47,162 nucleotides of DNA. Source: Natronococcus amylolyticus DSM 10524 (GTDB taxonomy: Archaea > Halobacteriota > Halobacteria > Halobacteriales > Natrialbaceae). Below the pieces are notes generated by a model that had not been told where the DNA came from, did no database searches, and saw only the letters and a list, made by a program, of their open reading frames with translations. The DNA lies in NCBI RefSeq assembly GCF_000337675.1, contig NZ_AOIB01000018.1, positions 11,822-58,983 of the forward strand, given 5' to 3'. Position numbers and translations under genes: made by a program. Positions within the stretch are counted from its first letter, which is position 1. Each line of letters starts with the position of its first letter. Shown one piece after another: positions 25,901 through 34,264 of this stretch.

Positions 25901-26605
25901 ATGGCGGATTCGAACGAGGGATTCGCCGGATCGGTGAATCCATCCCGGCTCGAGGACGACGTCGCGGCCCTGGCACGGGCGCTGCGGGCAGCCGAGGAAC
26001 CGGACGACGAACTCCGACGGCGAGCGGAGTCGGTTGCCGGAGAGCTGCAGGACCTTCTCGCAAAAGCCAACGGCGGACACGCATCGATCGACACCCGAAC
26101 GGGTGGAACGATCACGCCGCTGGCTCCCGAACCCGAGCGGATCGAGCTGGCCGATGTCGCCCATGCGCTGTCGAACCTCAGTCGGTTCGCGGGACAGGCC
26201 AAGTGCTTCTACAGCGTCGCTCGCCACTCGGTTCACGTCAGCCGCGAGGTCGAGGCCCGGGACGGGGGTCAGGCGGCGCAGCGATGGGGACTGCTCCACG
26301 ACGCCAGCGAGGCCTACCTCTCGGACGTCCCCGCCCCGGTCAAGCGGAGCCTTCCGGGGTACACGGCCGCCGAGCGTCGGCTCCAGACGGCCGTCCGGGA
26401 CGCGGTGGGACTCGAGTTGACGGCCGAGGACGAACGGCTGGTCGACGTCGTAGACGGCGCGATCGGGCGGTACGAGCTCGCGGTTCACTTTCCGAGCGAA
26501 CGCCGAGAGAAACCCCAGCTCGAGGTCGCTCCCGCGGATATCGATCCCGATACCGAACCGAAAACACTGTTCCTCGAGCGGGCACGTGAACTAAATCTCG
26601 AGTGA
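25901..26605 (+). CDS. HD domain phosphohydrolase (YfbR-like)
   Basis: A 234-residue metal-dependent phosphohydrolase. The metal-binding set is visible: H109 in YSVARHSVHVS, HD at 133-134 in GLLHDASEAYLSDVPAPVK, and a later D within DVVDGAIGRYE. HDASEAYLSDVPAPVK is the hallmark of the YfbR/phage-type HD family, which acts on nucleotide monophosphates in characterised members. Substrate here is inference. The first 60 residues (acidic, helical) are extra to the family core. The ATG at 25901 is preferred; the same frame is open far upstream by chance. Confidence 0.87.
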   Translation: MADSNEGFAGSVNPSRLEDDVAALARALRAAEEPDDELRRRAESVAGELQDLLAKANGGHASIDTRTGGTITPLAPEPERIELADVAHALSNLSRFAGQAKCFYSVARHSVHVSREVEARDGGQAAQRWGLLHDASEAYLSDVPAPVKRSLPGYTAAERRLQTAVRDAVGLELTAEDERLVDVVDGAIGRYELAVHFPSERREKPQLEVAPADIDPDTEPKTLFLERARELNLE

Positions 26606-26647
26606 GCCGAAAACGGATCGAGCGAGGCGAAAGGCGGAGCCGACGGG

Positions 26648-27535
26648 TTACTTGACGGCCGATTCGGCCATCCGCTGTGGGAAGCCGACGATGAGCGCGA
26701 TCAGCCCGTCGGCCTCCTCGTCGTCGCGGAGGTAGGATCGAATGCGTTGACTGACCATCTCGACGGCGACGATCAGCACGAAGACGACCAGGATTCCGGC
26801 CATCATGTTGTCGTAGGCGCGCATCCCCTGCTGGACCTCGATGACGACGCCGATACCGCCGCCGCCGAGCAGTCCGAGCGTGACGGCCTGGCGGACGTTC
26901 ACCTCGAAGATGTACAGCGTCCAGGCGATGAAGGAGGTCTTGACCTGGCTCAGCATGCCGAAGCTAACCGTCTGGGACTTCGAGGCGCCGGTCGTCTCCA
27001 TCGCCTCGATCGGTCCCTCCTTGATCTCCTCGAGTTCGTCGGTAAAGAGACGGCCGAGATTGCCGATCGTGCTGACGAAGATCGCGATCGTCGAGGTGAT
27101 CGCCCCGAGTCCGCTAAGCGGGATGAAGATGAAGAACCACACCAGCGCGGGGATCGCGCGGGAGACGGCCATGATCGACCGGAAGATGAAGTTAAACGGG
27201 AAGGGAGTCACCCGGCCACTTCCCAGGACGCCCAGTGCGAGCGCGAAGGGGATTCCAAAGACGGTTCCGACGAACCCCATCGCGAGCGTGATTCCAGCCT
27301 CGAGCGGCAGGTTCTCCTCGATGAGGAACTCGAGGTCCGGGACGTAGTTGACGATCTGGTCGGTGAAGTACGGCCACTGCTGGTAGAGGTAGCCAAAGGA
27401 GAAGTCCATCAGCCGTATCGAGCCGTACAGTGCGGCGACGAACAGCACTGAGAGGAGTCCGTACATGATCCACCGGACTCGGCGGGTGAGCCGGATCTCC
27501 TCTAACCGTTGCTCGATGGCGCTGTCGGTGCTCAT
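26648..27535 (-). CDS. phnE: Phosphonate/phosphate ABC transporter permease
   Basis: A 295-residue permease with about six membrane helices. The EAA-type loop near residue 180 (EAMETTGASKSQTVSFGMLSQVK) contacts the ATPase, and SRAIPALVWFFIFIPLSGLGAI is typical of PhnE. It overlaps the phnC stop by 4 bases and ends the phnD-phnC-phnE operon. Confidence 0.94.
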   Translation of the reverse strand: MSTDSAIEQRLEEIRLTRRVRWIMYGLLSVLFVAALYGSIRLMDFSFGYLYQQWPYFTDQIVNYVPDLEFLIEENLPLEAGITLAMGFVGTVFGIPFALALGVLGSGRVTPFPFNFIFRSIMAVSRAIPALVWFFIFIPLSGLGAITSTIAIFVSTIGNLGRLFTDELEEIKEGPIEAMETTGASKSQTVSFGMLSQVKTSFIAWTLYIFEVNVRQAVTLGLLGGGGIGVVIEVQQGMRAYDNMMAGILVVFVLIVAVEMVSQRIRSYLRDDEEADGLIALIVGFPQRMAESAVK

Positions 27536-28299
27536 TGGGTCGCCTCCCGCTTGTCGTCGCCGGTCGACAGGAACTCTTCCATGTCGATGCCGCCGTACAG
27601 TTCGTCGATCACGTCGAGGGTCAGTTCGTCACCGTAGCCGTCGAAGACCAGCTTTCCGTCCGCAAGCCCGATGAACCGCTGTCCGAACTGTCGAGCGAGG
27701 TTGACCTGATGGAGGCTGATCATCGCGGTCAGGCCGCGCTGTTCGGCCGCGGTACGGAGATACCCCATGACTGTCTGTGCGCTGCCGGGATCGAGACTCG
27801 CGACCGGTTCGTCGGCGAGCAGGATATCCGACTCCTGAACGAGCGCCCTGGCGATGCCGACCCGCTGTTGTTGGCCACCGCTCATGCGACCGGCTCGCTG
27901 CTCGGCCTCGTCGAGCAGTCCGACCGTCTCGAGCGCCTCGAGCGCTCTGATCTTGTCCTCACGGTCGTTAAACCGGAGCACGCTCTCCAGGTAATCGGCC
28001 CGGCTCAGCGCGCCGGTGAGCGCGTTCGAGTACGCGCTCATTCCCTCGATGACGTTGTGCTGCTGGAAGACCATCGAGACGTCGTTTCTGTGGGACGTGA
28101 CCGGTTCGTCCTGGACGTACACTGCGCCTTCGGTCGGCGCGGCGAGTCCGTTGATACACCTGAGAAGCGTCGACTTTCCCGACCCCGAGATGCCGAGGAC
28201 GACGACGAACTCCCCCTCTTCGATCTCGAACGAGACGTCGTCGAGAGCGACCGTCTCCCCGTACCGTTTTGTAAGGTTTTCTACTCGAATAGCGGACAT
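27532..28299 (-). CDS. phnC: Phosphonate/phosphate ABC transporter ATP-binding protein
   Basis: A 255-residue importer ATPase. Walker A is GISGSGKST (residues 36-44), the Q-loop is in SMVFQQHNVI, the signature is MSGGQQQRV and Walker B is ILLADEPVASLDP, then MISLHQVNLA with the switch histidine. The Q-loop sequence FQQHNVI and the DEPVASLDP motif are typical of PhnC. It lies 37 bases after phnD and overlaps phnE by 4 bases. Confidence 0.95.
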   Translation of the reverse strand: MSAIRVENLTKRYGETVALDDVSFEIEEGEFVVVLGISGSGKSTLLRCINGLAAPTEGAVYVQDEPVTSHRNDVSMVFQQHNVIEGMSAYSNALTGALSRADYLESVLRFNDREDKIRALEALETVGLLDEAEQRAGRMSGGQQQRVGIARALVQESDILLADEPVASLDPGSAQTVMGYLRTAAEQRGLTAMISLHQVNLARQFGQRFIGLADGKLVFDGYGDELTLDVIDELYGGIDMEEFLSTGDDKREATQ

Positions 28300-28336
28300 G
28301 ATTAAATTTGGGTGCGGTACCTATCGTGTCTGGCCG

Positions 28337-29347
28337 CTACTCTTCCTCAAAGTCTTCGAATTCGAGTCCAAGTTCGTCGAGGACCTCGTTGACCGGTTCG
28401 TAGTCGTCCATGCTGGCTTCCTCGATACCGGTAAACCAGAGTTCGTAGTCCTCGCCGACGTCCTCGGGGATGAGGTCCTCCTCGTCGGCCGAAAGCAGCG
28501 CCTCTTCGATGTCCTCGCGGACCGGATCGTCCCACTCGCTGCGGGCCATGATCGGCGCTCGAGGCAGCGGCTCCGAGACGTCGAGCAGCTGTAGTTCCTC
28601 CTCGTCGTCTTCCAGTGCCGACCCGGCGCCGTCGTACTCCGCGGAGTGCTCGACGAACTCCTCGTACTCGTCGAACTGCTCCTGGGGTATCTGGGGCGCG
28701 GACGCGAACGCACCCGTTGCCGCAGCCGCGACCGTATCGTCGTTGACCATCTGTTCGCGGGCCGTGTCGTGGTCGCCCGCGGTCTGGATCTCGAGGTCCT
28801 CCGCATCCCCCTGCGGGAAATCACCGATATCCAGTCCCGTGTCGCTCAGCATCGTCGCCGGTGCCAGCGTTCCACTGAACGACATCAGCGCGCCAACGGC
28901 GATCGACTCACCTTCGAGATCCTCGACGCTCTCGATGTCGCTGTCCGGCGTGGTGATGATCGTCGAAAAGTACAGCGGGCCGCCGAAGGCCGTCCGCATC
29001 CCGAGGACGTCGGCGAACCCCTCGCCGCCCGGCACCGCCGTCGGCGACGTGTCGGCCATCTCCGCTTGGTTGGCGTCGAGCGCCTCGAGGGTCTCGACGT
29101 AGCTGCCGGCACGGATGAGTTCGATCTCGGCGCCGGTCTCCTCCTCGAGGTACTCCTTCATCGGCGTGTACTCCTCGATGATGTCGGTCTGTTCCTCCGC
29201 CGGGTTCAGAATGAACCGAACGGCGTCGCCGTCGCCGTCGTCGCCGTTCCCCCCGAGACAACCAGCCAGCCCCGCCAGTCCGACCCCTCCGGAGGTCGCC
29301 AGAAACGTTCGTCGTGTGCTATCGCCACAGCGTGGTGTCCGGACCAT
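28337..29347 (-). CDS. phnD: Phosphonate/phosphate-binding lipoprotein
   Basis: A 336-residue extracellular substrate-binding protein. The N-terminus has a twin-arginine motif (STRRTFLATSGG) and a lipobox, LAGC, with the lipid-attached cysteine at residue 29, so it is exported folded by TAT and anchored as a lipoprotein. The following Gly/Asp-rich linker is typical of haloarchaeal lipoproteins. The binding domain shows FILNPAEEQTDIIEEYTPMKEYLEEETG and GPLYFSTIIT. It opens the phnDCE operon. No C-P lyase genes follow in this window, so the ligand could be phosphonate, phosphite or phosphate. Confidence 0.93.
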   Translation of the reverse strand: MVRTPRCGDSTRRTFLATSGGVGLAGLAGCLGGNGDDGDGDAVRFILNPAEEQTDIIEEYTPMKEYLEEETGAEIELIRAGSYVETLEALDANQAEMADTSPTAVPGGEGFADVLGMRTAFGGPLYFSTIITTPDSDIESVEDLEGESIAVGALMSFSGTLAPATMLSDTGLDIGDFPQGDAEDLEIQTAGDHDTAREQMVNDDTVAAAATGAFASAPQIPQEQFDEYEEFVEHSAEYDGAGSALEDDEEELQLLDVSEPLPRAPIMARSEWDDPVREDIEEALLSADEEDLIPEDVGEDYELWFTGIEEASMDDYEPVNEVLDELGLEFEDFEEE

Positions 29348-29370
29348 ACATAGTACGGTAAGTGAATCGG

Positions 29371-29379
29371 GATAAAGTC
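29371..29379 (-). promoter_or_regulatory. TATA box of the phnDCE operon
   Basis: GACTTTATC on the minus strand is centred about 27 bases before the ATG of phnD and predicts a leaderless operon transcript. Confidence 0.55.
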
Positions 29380-29483
29380 AATGATAGTTTCGCAGTATGG
29401 GCGGTTTCTTTTCATATTTATCGCTACAAGACCGATAAAATCTCACGAGCGATCATCGACCGCCCGATCGGATTTCGGTCGGA

Positions 29484-29490
29484 TTTAATA
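29484..29490 (+). promoter_or_regulatory. TATA box of the P-loop kinase gene
   Basis: TTTAATA is centred 26 bases before the GTG at 29513. It supports both leaderless transcription and the GTG start. Confidence 0.6.
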
Positions 29491-29512
29491 CCTGTACGGA
29501 CGACCACCAGTC

Positions 29513-30031
29513 GTGGCCCGTCCAACCCTGATCGTCTACTGTGGCTTGCCGGGCGTGGGCAAATCCGTCGCTTCGGCGTACACGGCCGACCGGCTCGAGG
29601 CCGAGCGCTACCGAAGCGATCGGGTTCGGAAGCGACTTTTCCCCGATCCCGACTACACCTCGGCCGAAACCGACGCGACCTACGCCGAGTTGCTCTCGCT
29701 CGCGCAGTCGACTCTCGAGTCCGGGACCGACGTCGTCCTCGACGCGACGTTCCAGTCGAAACCGTACCGCGATCGAGCCGCCGAGATCGCCGGCGCGGTC
29801 GGCGCCGATTGCACGTTCGTCTACGTCGACTGCGACGTCGACGTCGTCGAGGAGCGCATCGAGAGCCGAACCGACTGCGTCAGCGACGCCCACTTCGAAC
29901 AGCACCTGCAGCTGCGCGAGACGTTCGACTCCCTCGAGTGCGAGCACGTGACGATCGACAACTCCGGCTCGCTCGAGCAGACCCGCGAGCAGATCGACCG
30001 CGCGCTGCTCGCGCCGGTCGCCACGCAGTAA
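29513..30031 (+). CDS. P-loop kinase-like ATPase (AAA_33 family)
   Basis: A 172-residue single-domain P-loop protein. Walker A is GLPGVGKS (residues 11-18) and a Walker B-like VVLDATF follows, then the Arg-containing lid region near DRAAEIAGAVG. This matches zeta-toxin/gluconate-kinase-like small-molecule kinases of the AAA_33 type. The substrate is unknown. It starts at GTG (29513), chosen from the TATA box spacing. The following HD gene is 69 bases downstream on the same strand. Confidence 0.82.
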   Translation: MARPTLIVYCGLPGVGKSVASAYTADRLEAERYRSDRVRKRLFPDPDYTSAETDATYAELLSLAQSTLESGTDVVLDATFQSKPYRDRAAEIAGAVGADCTFVYVDCDVDVVEERIESRTDCVSDAHFEQHLQLRETFDSLECEHVTIDNSGSLEQTREQIDRALLAPVATQ

Positions 30032-30100
30032 CACTGGGATCGGTTCGCAGCCGACGTCCAGACCACCGCGGCTAAGAGCCCGGTCCGCCGAGTGTCGGCC

Positions 30101-31279
30101 ATGACGACGACGATCAAGGACAGCGTCCACGACTACATCGAACTCCGCCCGACGGCGGAGGCGCTGCTCGACACCGAACCGATGCAGCGACTCCGCTACG
30201 TCCGGCAGCTGAGCACCGTCCAGCTCGTCTACCCCGCCGCGAACCACACCCGCTTCGAGCACAGCCTCGGCGTCTACCACCTCGCCTCGCGGGCCGTCGA
30301 CCAGCTCGAGCTCGAGGACGCCCTCGCCGATCGACTCAGGGCCGCCGCACTGGTCCACGACGTGGGTCACGGCCCCTTCGGCCACCAAACCGAGGCCGCC
30401 ATCGAGCGCCACCTCGGGCGCCACCACGACGAGATCGGGTGGTTGCTCGCCGAGACCGAACTCGGAACGGTCCTCGAGGAGCGAGGAATCGACCCCGACG
30501 CCGTCGCGGCGACCGTCGACGGCCGCGGCCCGCTAGGCGAACTCGTCTCCGGCGCGCTCGACGTCGATCGGATGGACTACCTCGTTCGCGACGCCCACCA
30601 CACGGGCGTCCCCTACGGAACGATCGACCACGCGCGGCTGATCCGGGCGTTCCGACGCGTCGACGGCGAGCTGGTGATCGCCGACGGCAACGTCGCCAGC
30701 GCCGAGAGCGCGCTGATCGCCCGGACACTGATGAACGCGACCGTCTACCGCCACCACGTCTCCCGGATCGCCGGCGCGATGCTCGACCGGGCCAGCGAGC
30801 GCGTTCTCGCTGACGGCGTCCTCGAGCCCGAACGCTTCGCGCGACTGACCGACGAGGAGCTGCTGGCGGCGCTCGCCGACCACGAGCCGACGGCCGACGC
30901 CGCGAGCCGCCTGCGCAACCGTCGGCTCTACAAGCGCGCGGCCTGGGTTCGACGCGAGGGCGTTCCCGAGCGATTCGTCGGCCTCGAGTACGATCGTACC
31001 CGAGAACTCGAGCGCGAGATCGCGAGCGTCGCCGACGTCGCCCCGTCAGCCGTGATCCTCGACAGCCCCGGGATGCCCTCCTCGCCGGAATCGCGGGCGC
31101 GGGTGCTCGTCGACGGCGAACCCCGTAGTCTCGGCGACCGCTCACCGCTGGTCGCCGGCCTGGACGCCTGCGCACGCGAGATCTGGCGCCTCGGGGTCTA
31201 CGCTCCACCGGATCGTCTCGACGCGGTTCGCGAGGCGGCTGCCGACGTCCTCGAGCTCGAGGGTGACCCCGAACCGTAG
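30101..31279 (+). CDS. HD domain protein, dNTP triphosphohydrolase-like
   Basis: A 392-residue protein of the dGTPase/SAMHD1-like HD superfamily. The ordered metal ligands are H54 (NHTRFEHSLGVYH), H86-D87 in LVHDVGHGPFGHQTE and an aspartate in DVDRMDYLVRDAHHTG. These motifs are diagnostic for HD proteins that hydrolyse deoxynucleoside triphosphates; archaeal members are mostly uncharacterised. The C-terminal third (about residues 260-392) is family-specific. The ATG at 30101 is chosen over the GTG at 30092. It is convergent with the MazG-like gene, whose stop lies 15 bases away. Confidence 0.88.
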   Translation: MTTTIKDSVHDYIELRPTAEALLDTEPMQRLRYVRQLSTVQLVYPAANHTRFEHSLGVYHLASRAVDQLELEDALADRLRAAALVHDVGHGPFGHQTEAAIERHLGRHHDEIGWLLAETELGTVLEERGIDPDAVAATVDGRGPLGELVSGALDVDRMDYLVRDAHHTGVPYGTIDHARLIRAFRRVDGELVIADGNVASAESALIARTLMNATVYRHHVSRIAGAMLDRASERVLADGVLEPERFARLTDEELLAALADHEPTADAASRLRNRRLYKRAAWVRREGVPERFVGLEYDRTRELEREIASVADVAPSAVILDSPGMPSSPESRARVLVDGEPRSLGDRSPLVAGLDACAREIWRLGVYAPPDRLDAVREAAADVLELEGDPEP

Positions 31280-31294
31280 CCATCGTTCGCCCTC

Positions 31295-31603
31295 TCAGTT
31301 GCCCGAGCCCGCCGATCCGTCCTCTTCGAGCCGCCGTTCGTACTTCTCGAGGGCTTCCTCGAGTGCGTCGTCGGCGTCGATCTCGAGGTCGTCGGCGAGT
31401 GCAAGCAGCGCAAACAGCGCGTCGCCGATCTCGTCGGAGCTGATCTTGAGCTCGTCCGGCTCGGCGCCGTAGGCGGTCGACTCGTTGGCGTCCTTGGCGA
31501 GTTCGCCGATCTCCGAGACGAGGTCGAGCAGCCTGAACTCCGGCGGCATCTCGAGGTCGTGGTCGTCGACGAACGCCGCGACTCGTCGCTGTTGGTCCTC
31601 CAT
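31295..31603 (-). CDS. MazG-like nucleotide pyrophosphohydrolase
   Basis: A 102-residue all-helical protein of the MazG/all-alpha NTP-PPase superfamily. The metal-binding EIGELAKD (E31, E34) and the second motif SSDEIGDALFALLALAD supply the four acidic ligands. Short single-domain members act as dimers or tetramers and clear non-canonical NTPs. The ATG at 31603 (MEDQQRRVAAF) begins directly before the first helix; the longer in-frame extension to 32164 is shadow of the next gene. Confidence 0.88.
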   Translation of the reverse strand: MEDQQRRVAAFVDDHDLEMPPEFRLLDLVSEIGELAKDANESTAYGAEPDELKISSDEIGDALFALLALADDLEIDADDALEEALEKYERRLEEDGSAGSGN

Positions 31604-31665
31604 GGGGTCGGAGACGAAAGCCAGCTCAAAAACGTACGACGTTTCGGAACCGACGGGGACCGTCG

Positions 31666-32958
31666 CTACAGATACCCCAGCAGCGGCATCGCGAGCCCGA
31701 CCACCCAGCCCAGCAGGCCGACGCCGAAGAGTACGACGCCCTCGGTGTCGTTGCGGGCGGTTCCCGCGGCGAGCAGCCCGAGGGTGACGATCAGCCCGAG
31801 TCGGTGGAGCAGCAACTCGAGCGGCAGCGCCGTCACCCCGACTGCGGCGAAATCCAGCAGGAACCCCAGCCCGAGCCCGACGACGGTAAACGTAAACGCC
31901 GACTGGGGCGCAAGCGGCCGCCCGAGCCAGTTCACGACACGCTGTAGCCGCAGCAGCCGGCCCGCCCGCTCGAGCGACTGTGTGAGCACGATCGCCGTCA
32001 CCGGTAACCCGACCGCCAGGATCGGGTAGAGTGCGACGACGAACGCCTGCGGCGTGATCCACGGCACCGCCGCTTCGACGGCGATTCCCGCACTTCGAAC
32101 GCCGACGACCAGTCCCGCCAGCGCCCCGATGAGGACGAACCCGCGGACGTTCAGGTACGCCCACTCGAGCAGCCGGCGGGCACCCCGCAGGGCTCCTTTA
32201 GCCTTCCCGCCGCCGGCCAGCCCGAGGACGCCGAGCACGCTCCCGATCACGACGGGGCCGACGGCCGCCAGCTCGACGACCGAGAGCCAGCCGTCGTTCC
32301 ACCCGCCGTGCGTGCCGTGGTACTCCCGTCGCACCTCCTCGACGAACGGCTCGTCGAGGAACTCCCCCTCGAGCGTGTTCTGGGACTGCTGGATGTCGGT
32401 CACCGTGTGTCGAAGCCGGAAGAAGTCGAAGTGTTCCTGGTGGACCTGGATAGCCGTCCAGTCGTCGTATTCGGTCGTGTACGCCCGGATGTGGTGTCGA
32501 CTGCCGAGGTACGTCCCCGAGTGGAGCTGGTAGCTCTCGTCGAGCCAGACACCCTCCCCACCGTGGGGTTCGGTGTCGACGTAGGTGTACCGCGTCGAGC
32601 CGTGGGCGTCGTCCCACTGGATCGCGTCCTCCTCGTCCTCGTAGGCCTCGGCTTCGTCCTCCTCGTCGGGGTCGAGCTCCTCCCACTCGAGTTCGTCCTG
32701 GGCGACCAGCGCCCGCTGGACGCGCTCGTCGTCGCCGTGGACGATCACGTTGAGCGCGAGGGTCCGCTCGTCGGTCGACCGATCTCGGCTCGTGTAGGGC
32801 CAGACGTGGCTGCCGTTCTCGTCGGGCTGGATCAGCCGGTCCTGCTCGAGCGTCTCGGGCTCTCCCGGCTCGGTCGTCGGATCGACCACGCCGCCGGCGA
32901 CCAGGTAGCTGCCGACGAGGACGAACAGACCGATCAGCAGAAGGGAGCGCCTGTTCAT
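31666..32958 (-). CDS. Membrane protein with LssY_C-like domain
   Basis: A 430-residue protein. An N-terminal anchor (MNRRSLLLIGLFVLVGSYLVAGG) is followed by an extracytoplasmic region (about 30-230) with ALNVIVHGDDERVQRAL, YTYVDTEPHGGEGVWLDESY and SRHHIRAY. This order of segments, especially RHH-R preceding an aromatic, recalls the LssY C-terminal domain found beside PAP2 phosphatases. After it come about five to six further helices. No PAP2 domain is present, so the role is unknown. A 45-residue Glu/Asp-rich stretch (about 100-130) is probably a halophilic insertion. Confidence 0.6.
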   Translation of the reverse strand: MNRRSLLLIGLFVLVGSYLVAGGVVDPTTEPGEPETLEQDRLIQPDENGSHVWPYTSRDRSTDERTLALNVIVHGDDERVQRALVAQDELEWEELDPDEEDEAEAYEDEEDAIQWDDAHGSTRYTYVDTEPHGGEGVWLDESYQLHSGTYLGSRHHIRAYTTEYDDWTAIQVHQEHFDFFRLRHTVTDIQQSQNTLEGEFLDEPFVEEVRREYHGTHGGWNDGWLSVVELAAVGPVVIGSVLGVLGLAGGGKAKGALRGARRLLEWAYLNVRGFVLIGALAGLVVGVRSAGIAVEAAVPWITPQAFVVALYPILAVGLPVTAIVLTQSLERAGRLLRLQRVVNWLGRPLAPQSAFTFTVVGLGLGFLLDFAAVGVTALPLELLLHRLGLIVTLGLLAAGTARNDTEGVVLFGVGLLGWVVGLAMPLLGYL

Positions 32959-33262
32959 CGATCTCCCGATGGGACCCTCGTCGGTCGCCCGCAGCGCCGC
33001 GAACGGCACCGCCTTCGGCAGGCTTCCCGCCCGTTCGATCCGGCGAGTGTTCGTCCGTCCGGTTCGCACTGAACTCCTCGTCTCCCCCGTCGTCGCATCT
33101 GCCCTGTGCCTCGAGTCGAGAACTGAAGTAACTACTGCAGGCTCGAGGGCGAGACCGGACCCCGAGGCCTGAACTGGCGCCCGTTTCGCGGTGATCGCGT
33201 CGCCGCAGTAACGGACCGCTGCCGGCGAAATACGTTTCCCCGACGGCACGAACCTCTCGCAC
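32959..33262. other. Divergent intergenic region
   Basis: A 304-base GC-rich gap between divergent genes. A weak AAATACG box (about 33228-33234) lies some 32 bases before the DJ-1 gene. No obvious TATA was seen for the membrane-protein gene and no coding frame is credible. Confidence 0.4.
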
Positions 33263-33859
33263 ATGGTCGACGTTACCGCGGAGATCCTGCTGTTCGACGG
33301 GTTCGACGAACTTGACGCCATCGGGCCCTACGAGGTCCTCGCAAACGGTGCCGAGGCCGGCGCCTCCCTCGAGGTTCGGCTCGTTACGCTCGAGGACGCG
33401 GACCTCGTCACGGCGAGCCACGAGCTTCGTGTGGAACCCGACGGCACGCTCGGCGAGCCGGACCTGCTGGTCGTCCCCGGGGGCGGGTGGACGAGCGACG
33501 ACGGCGGGGTGCGAACCGTCGTCGACGACGGTTCGGTTCCGGACGCCGTCGACGAGCGCTTCGCAGGGGGTGCGACGGTCGCGTCGGTCTGTACCGGCGC
33601 GATGATCCTCGCCGAGGCGGGGCTACTCGAGGGTCGTCCCGCGACGACCCACCACGACGCGCTTGCGGACCTCGAGGAGTCGGCCGCGAACGTGGTCGAG
33701 GAACGGGTCGTCGACGACGGCGACGTGCTCACGGCCGGCGGCGTCACGGCCGGGATCGATCTGGCGCTGTGGCTGCTCGAGCGCGAGTTCGGCGCCGAGG
33801 TCGCCGAGGCGGTCGAGACGGAGATGGAACACGAACGTCGGGGCGAGGTCTTCGGCTAG
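33263..33859 (+). CDS. DJ-1/PfpI family protein
   Basis: A 198-residue class I glutamine-amidotransferase-like protein. The nucleophile elbow is VASVCTGAMILAEAGLLEG with cysteine 110, and VVPGGGWTSDD and TAGGVTAGIDLALWL are family hallmarks. The CTGAMIL/GGVTAGIDLALWL pattern resembles the isonitrile hydratase and GlxA-type subgroup rather than the PfpI protease. It lacks the C-terminal AraC domain of GlxA regulators. Precise activity is unknown. Confidence 0.88.
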   Translation: MVDVTAEILLFDGFDELDAIGPYEVLANGAEAGASLEVRLVTLEDADLVTASHELRVEPDGTLGEPDLLVVPGGGWTSDDGGVRTVVDDGSVPDAVDERFAGGATVASVCTGAMILAEAGLLEGRPATTHHDALADLEESAANVVEERVVDDGDVLTAGGVTAGIDLALWLLEREFGAEVAEAVETEMEHERRGEVFG

Positions 33860-34030
33860 GCGTCGTTGGGAGGACGACTTTCACCCCGTCTCGAGGTTCG
33901 ACCGAGTGAACCAACTCGTTACGTAGCGATTGCGAATGGAACACTGCGGAAAGTGCTAAGCATCCCGAGCGAAGCGAGCGGTTCACCGCCGGAGCGGGGT
34001 GAAACCCTGCGACGGCGGCCTTTTGGCATC

Positions 34031-34145
34031 ATCAGAACCGCTTCACGGTTCTGATTAGCAGTCAGAACGCGTTGCGTTCTGACGACATCAACGGGTTTTG
34101 CCGGGGGTTGAGGTTGGCGTCTACGACGCCAACCGATGCCCCCGG
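34031..34145. repeat. Cluster of three perfect 10-bp hairpins
   Basis: Three successive perfect inverted repeats occur: ATCAGAACCG/CGGTTCTGAT (34031-34055, 5-base loop), GTCAGAACGC/GCGTTCTGAC (34061-34083, 3-base loop) and GGTTGGCGTC/GACGCCAACC (34112-34134, 3-base loop). The third is enclosed by CCGGGGG (34101-34107) and CCCCCGG (34139-34145). The first two share the word CAGAAC. Dense short hairpins with tiny loops are typical of IS200/IS605-type transposon ends, of MITEs and of structured RNAs. No transposase gene adjoins, so a remnant or a non-coding element is possible. Confidence 0.6.
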
Positions 34146-34233
34146 TAAAAGAGGTTGCTGTACATATCGCATTCGTCTTCTGAGTGACTTGCCGACGGAA
34201 CCACCCGGCGGCGCACGTACGACGGCCAAACGG

Positions 34234-34239
34234 CTATAC
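34234..34239 (+). promoter_or_regulatory. TATA-like box of the HAD hydrolase gene
   Basis: CTATAC is centred about 29 bases before the ATG at 34265 and supports that start over the in-frame upstream codon at 34184. Confidence 0.5.
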
Positions 34240-34264
34240 GTCCGTCCCCGGTAGCCCGACGTAC

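Larger units (their letters stand above)
33860..34264. other. 405-base intergenic region dominated by hairpins
   Basis: No credible coding frame was found. The left part holds GAGCGAAGCGAGCGG near 33967-33981 and a weak CCGCCG (33986-33991)/CGGCGG (34013-34018) pair. The middle is the hairpin cluster listed separately. The right part carries the promoter of the HAD gene. Confidence 0.6.

Noticed and set aside
34031-34145. Intact insertion sequence at the hairpin cluster
   Set aside because: No transposase frame lies within the 405-base gap and no flanking target duplication is visible, so only a remnant or an RNA element is reported.
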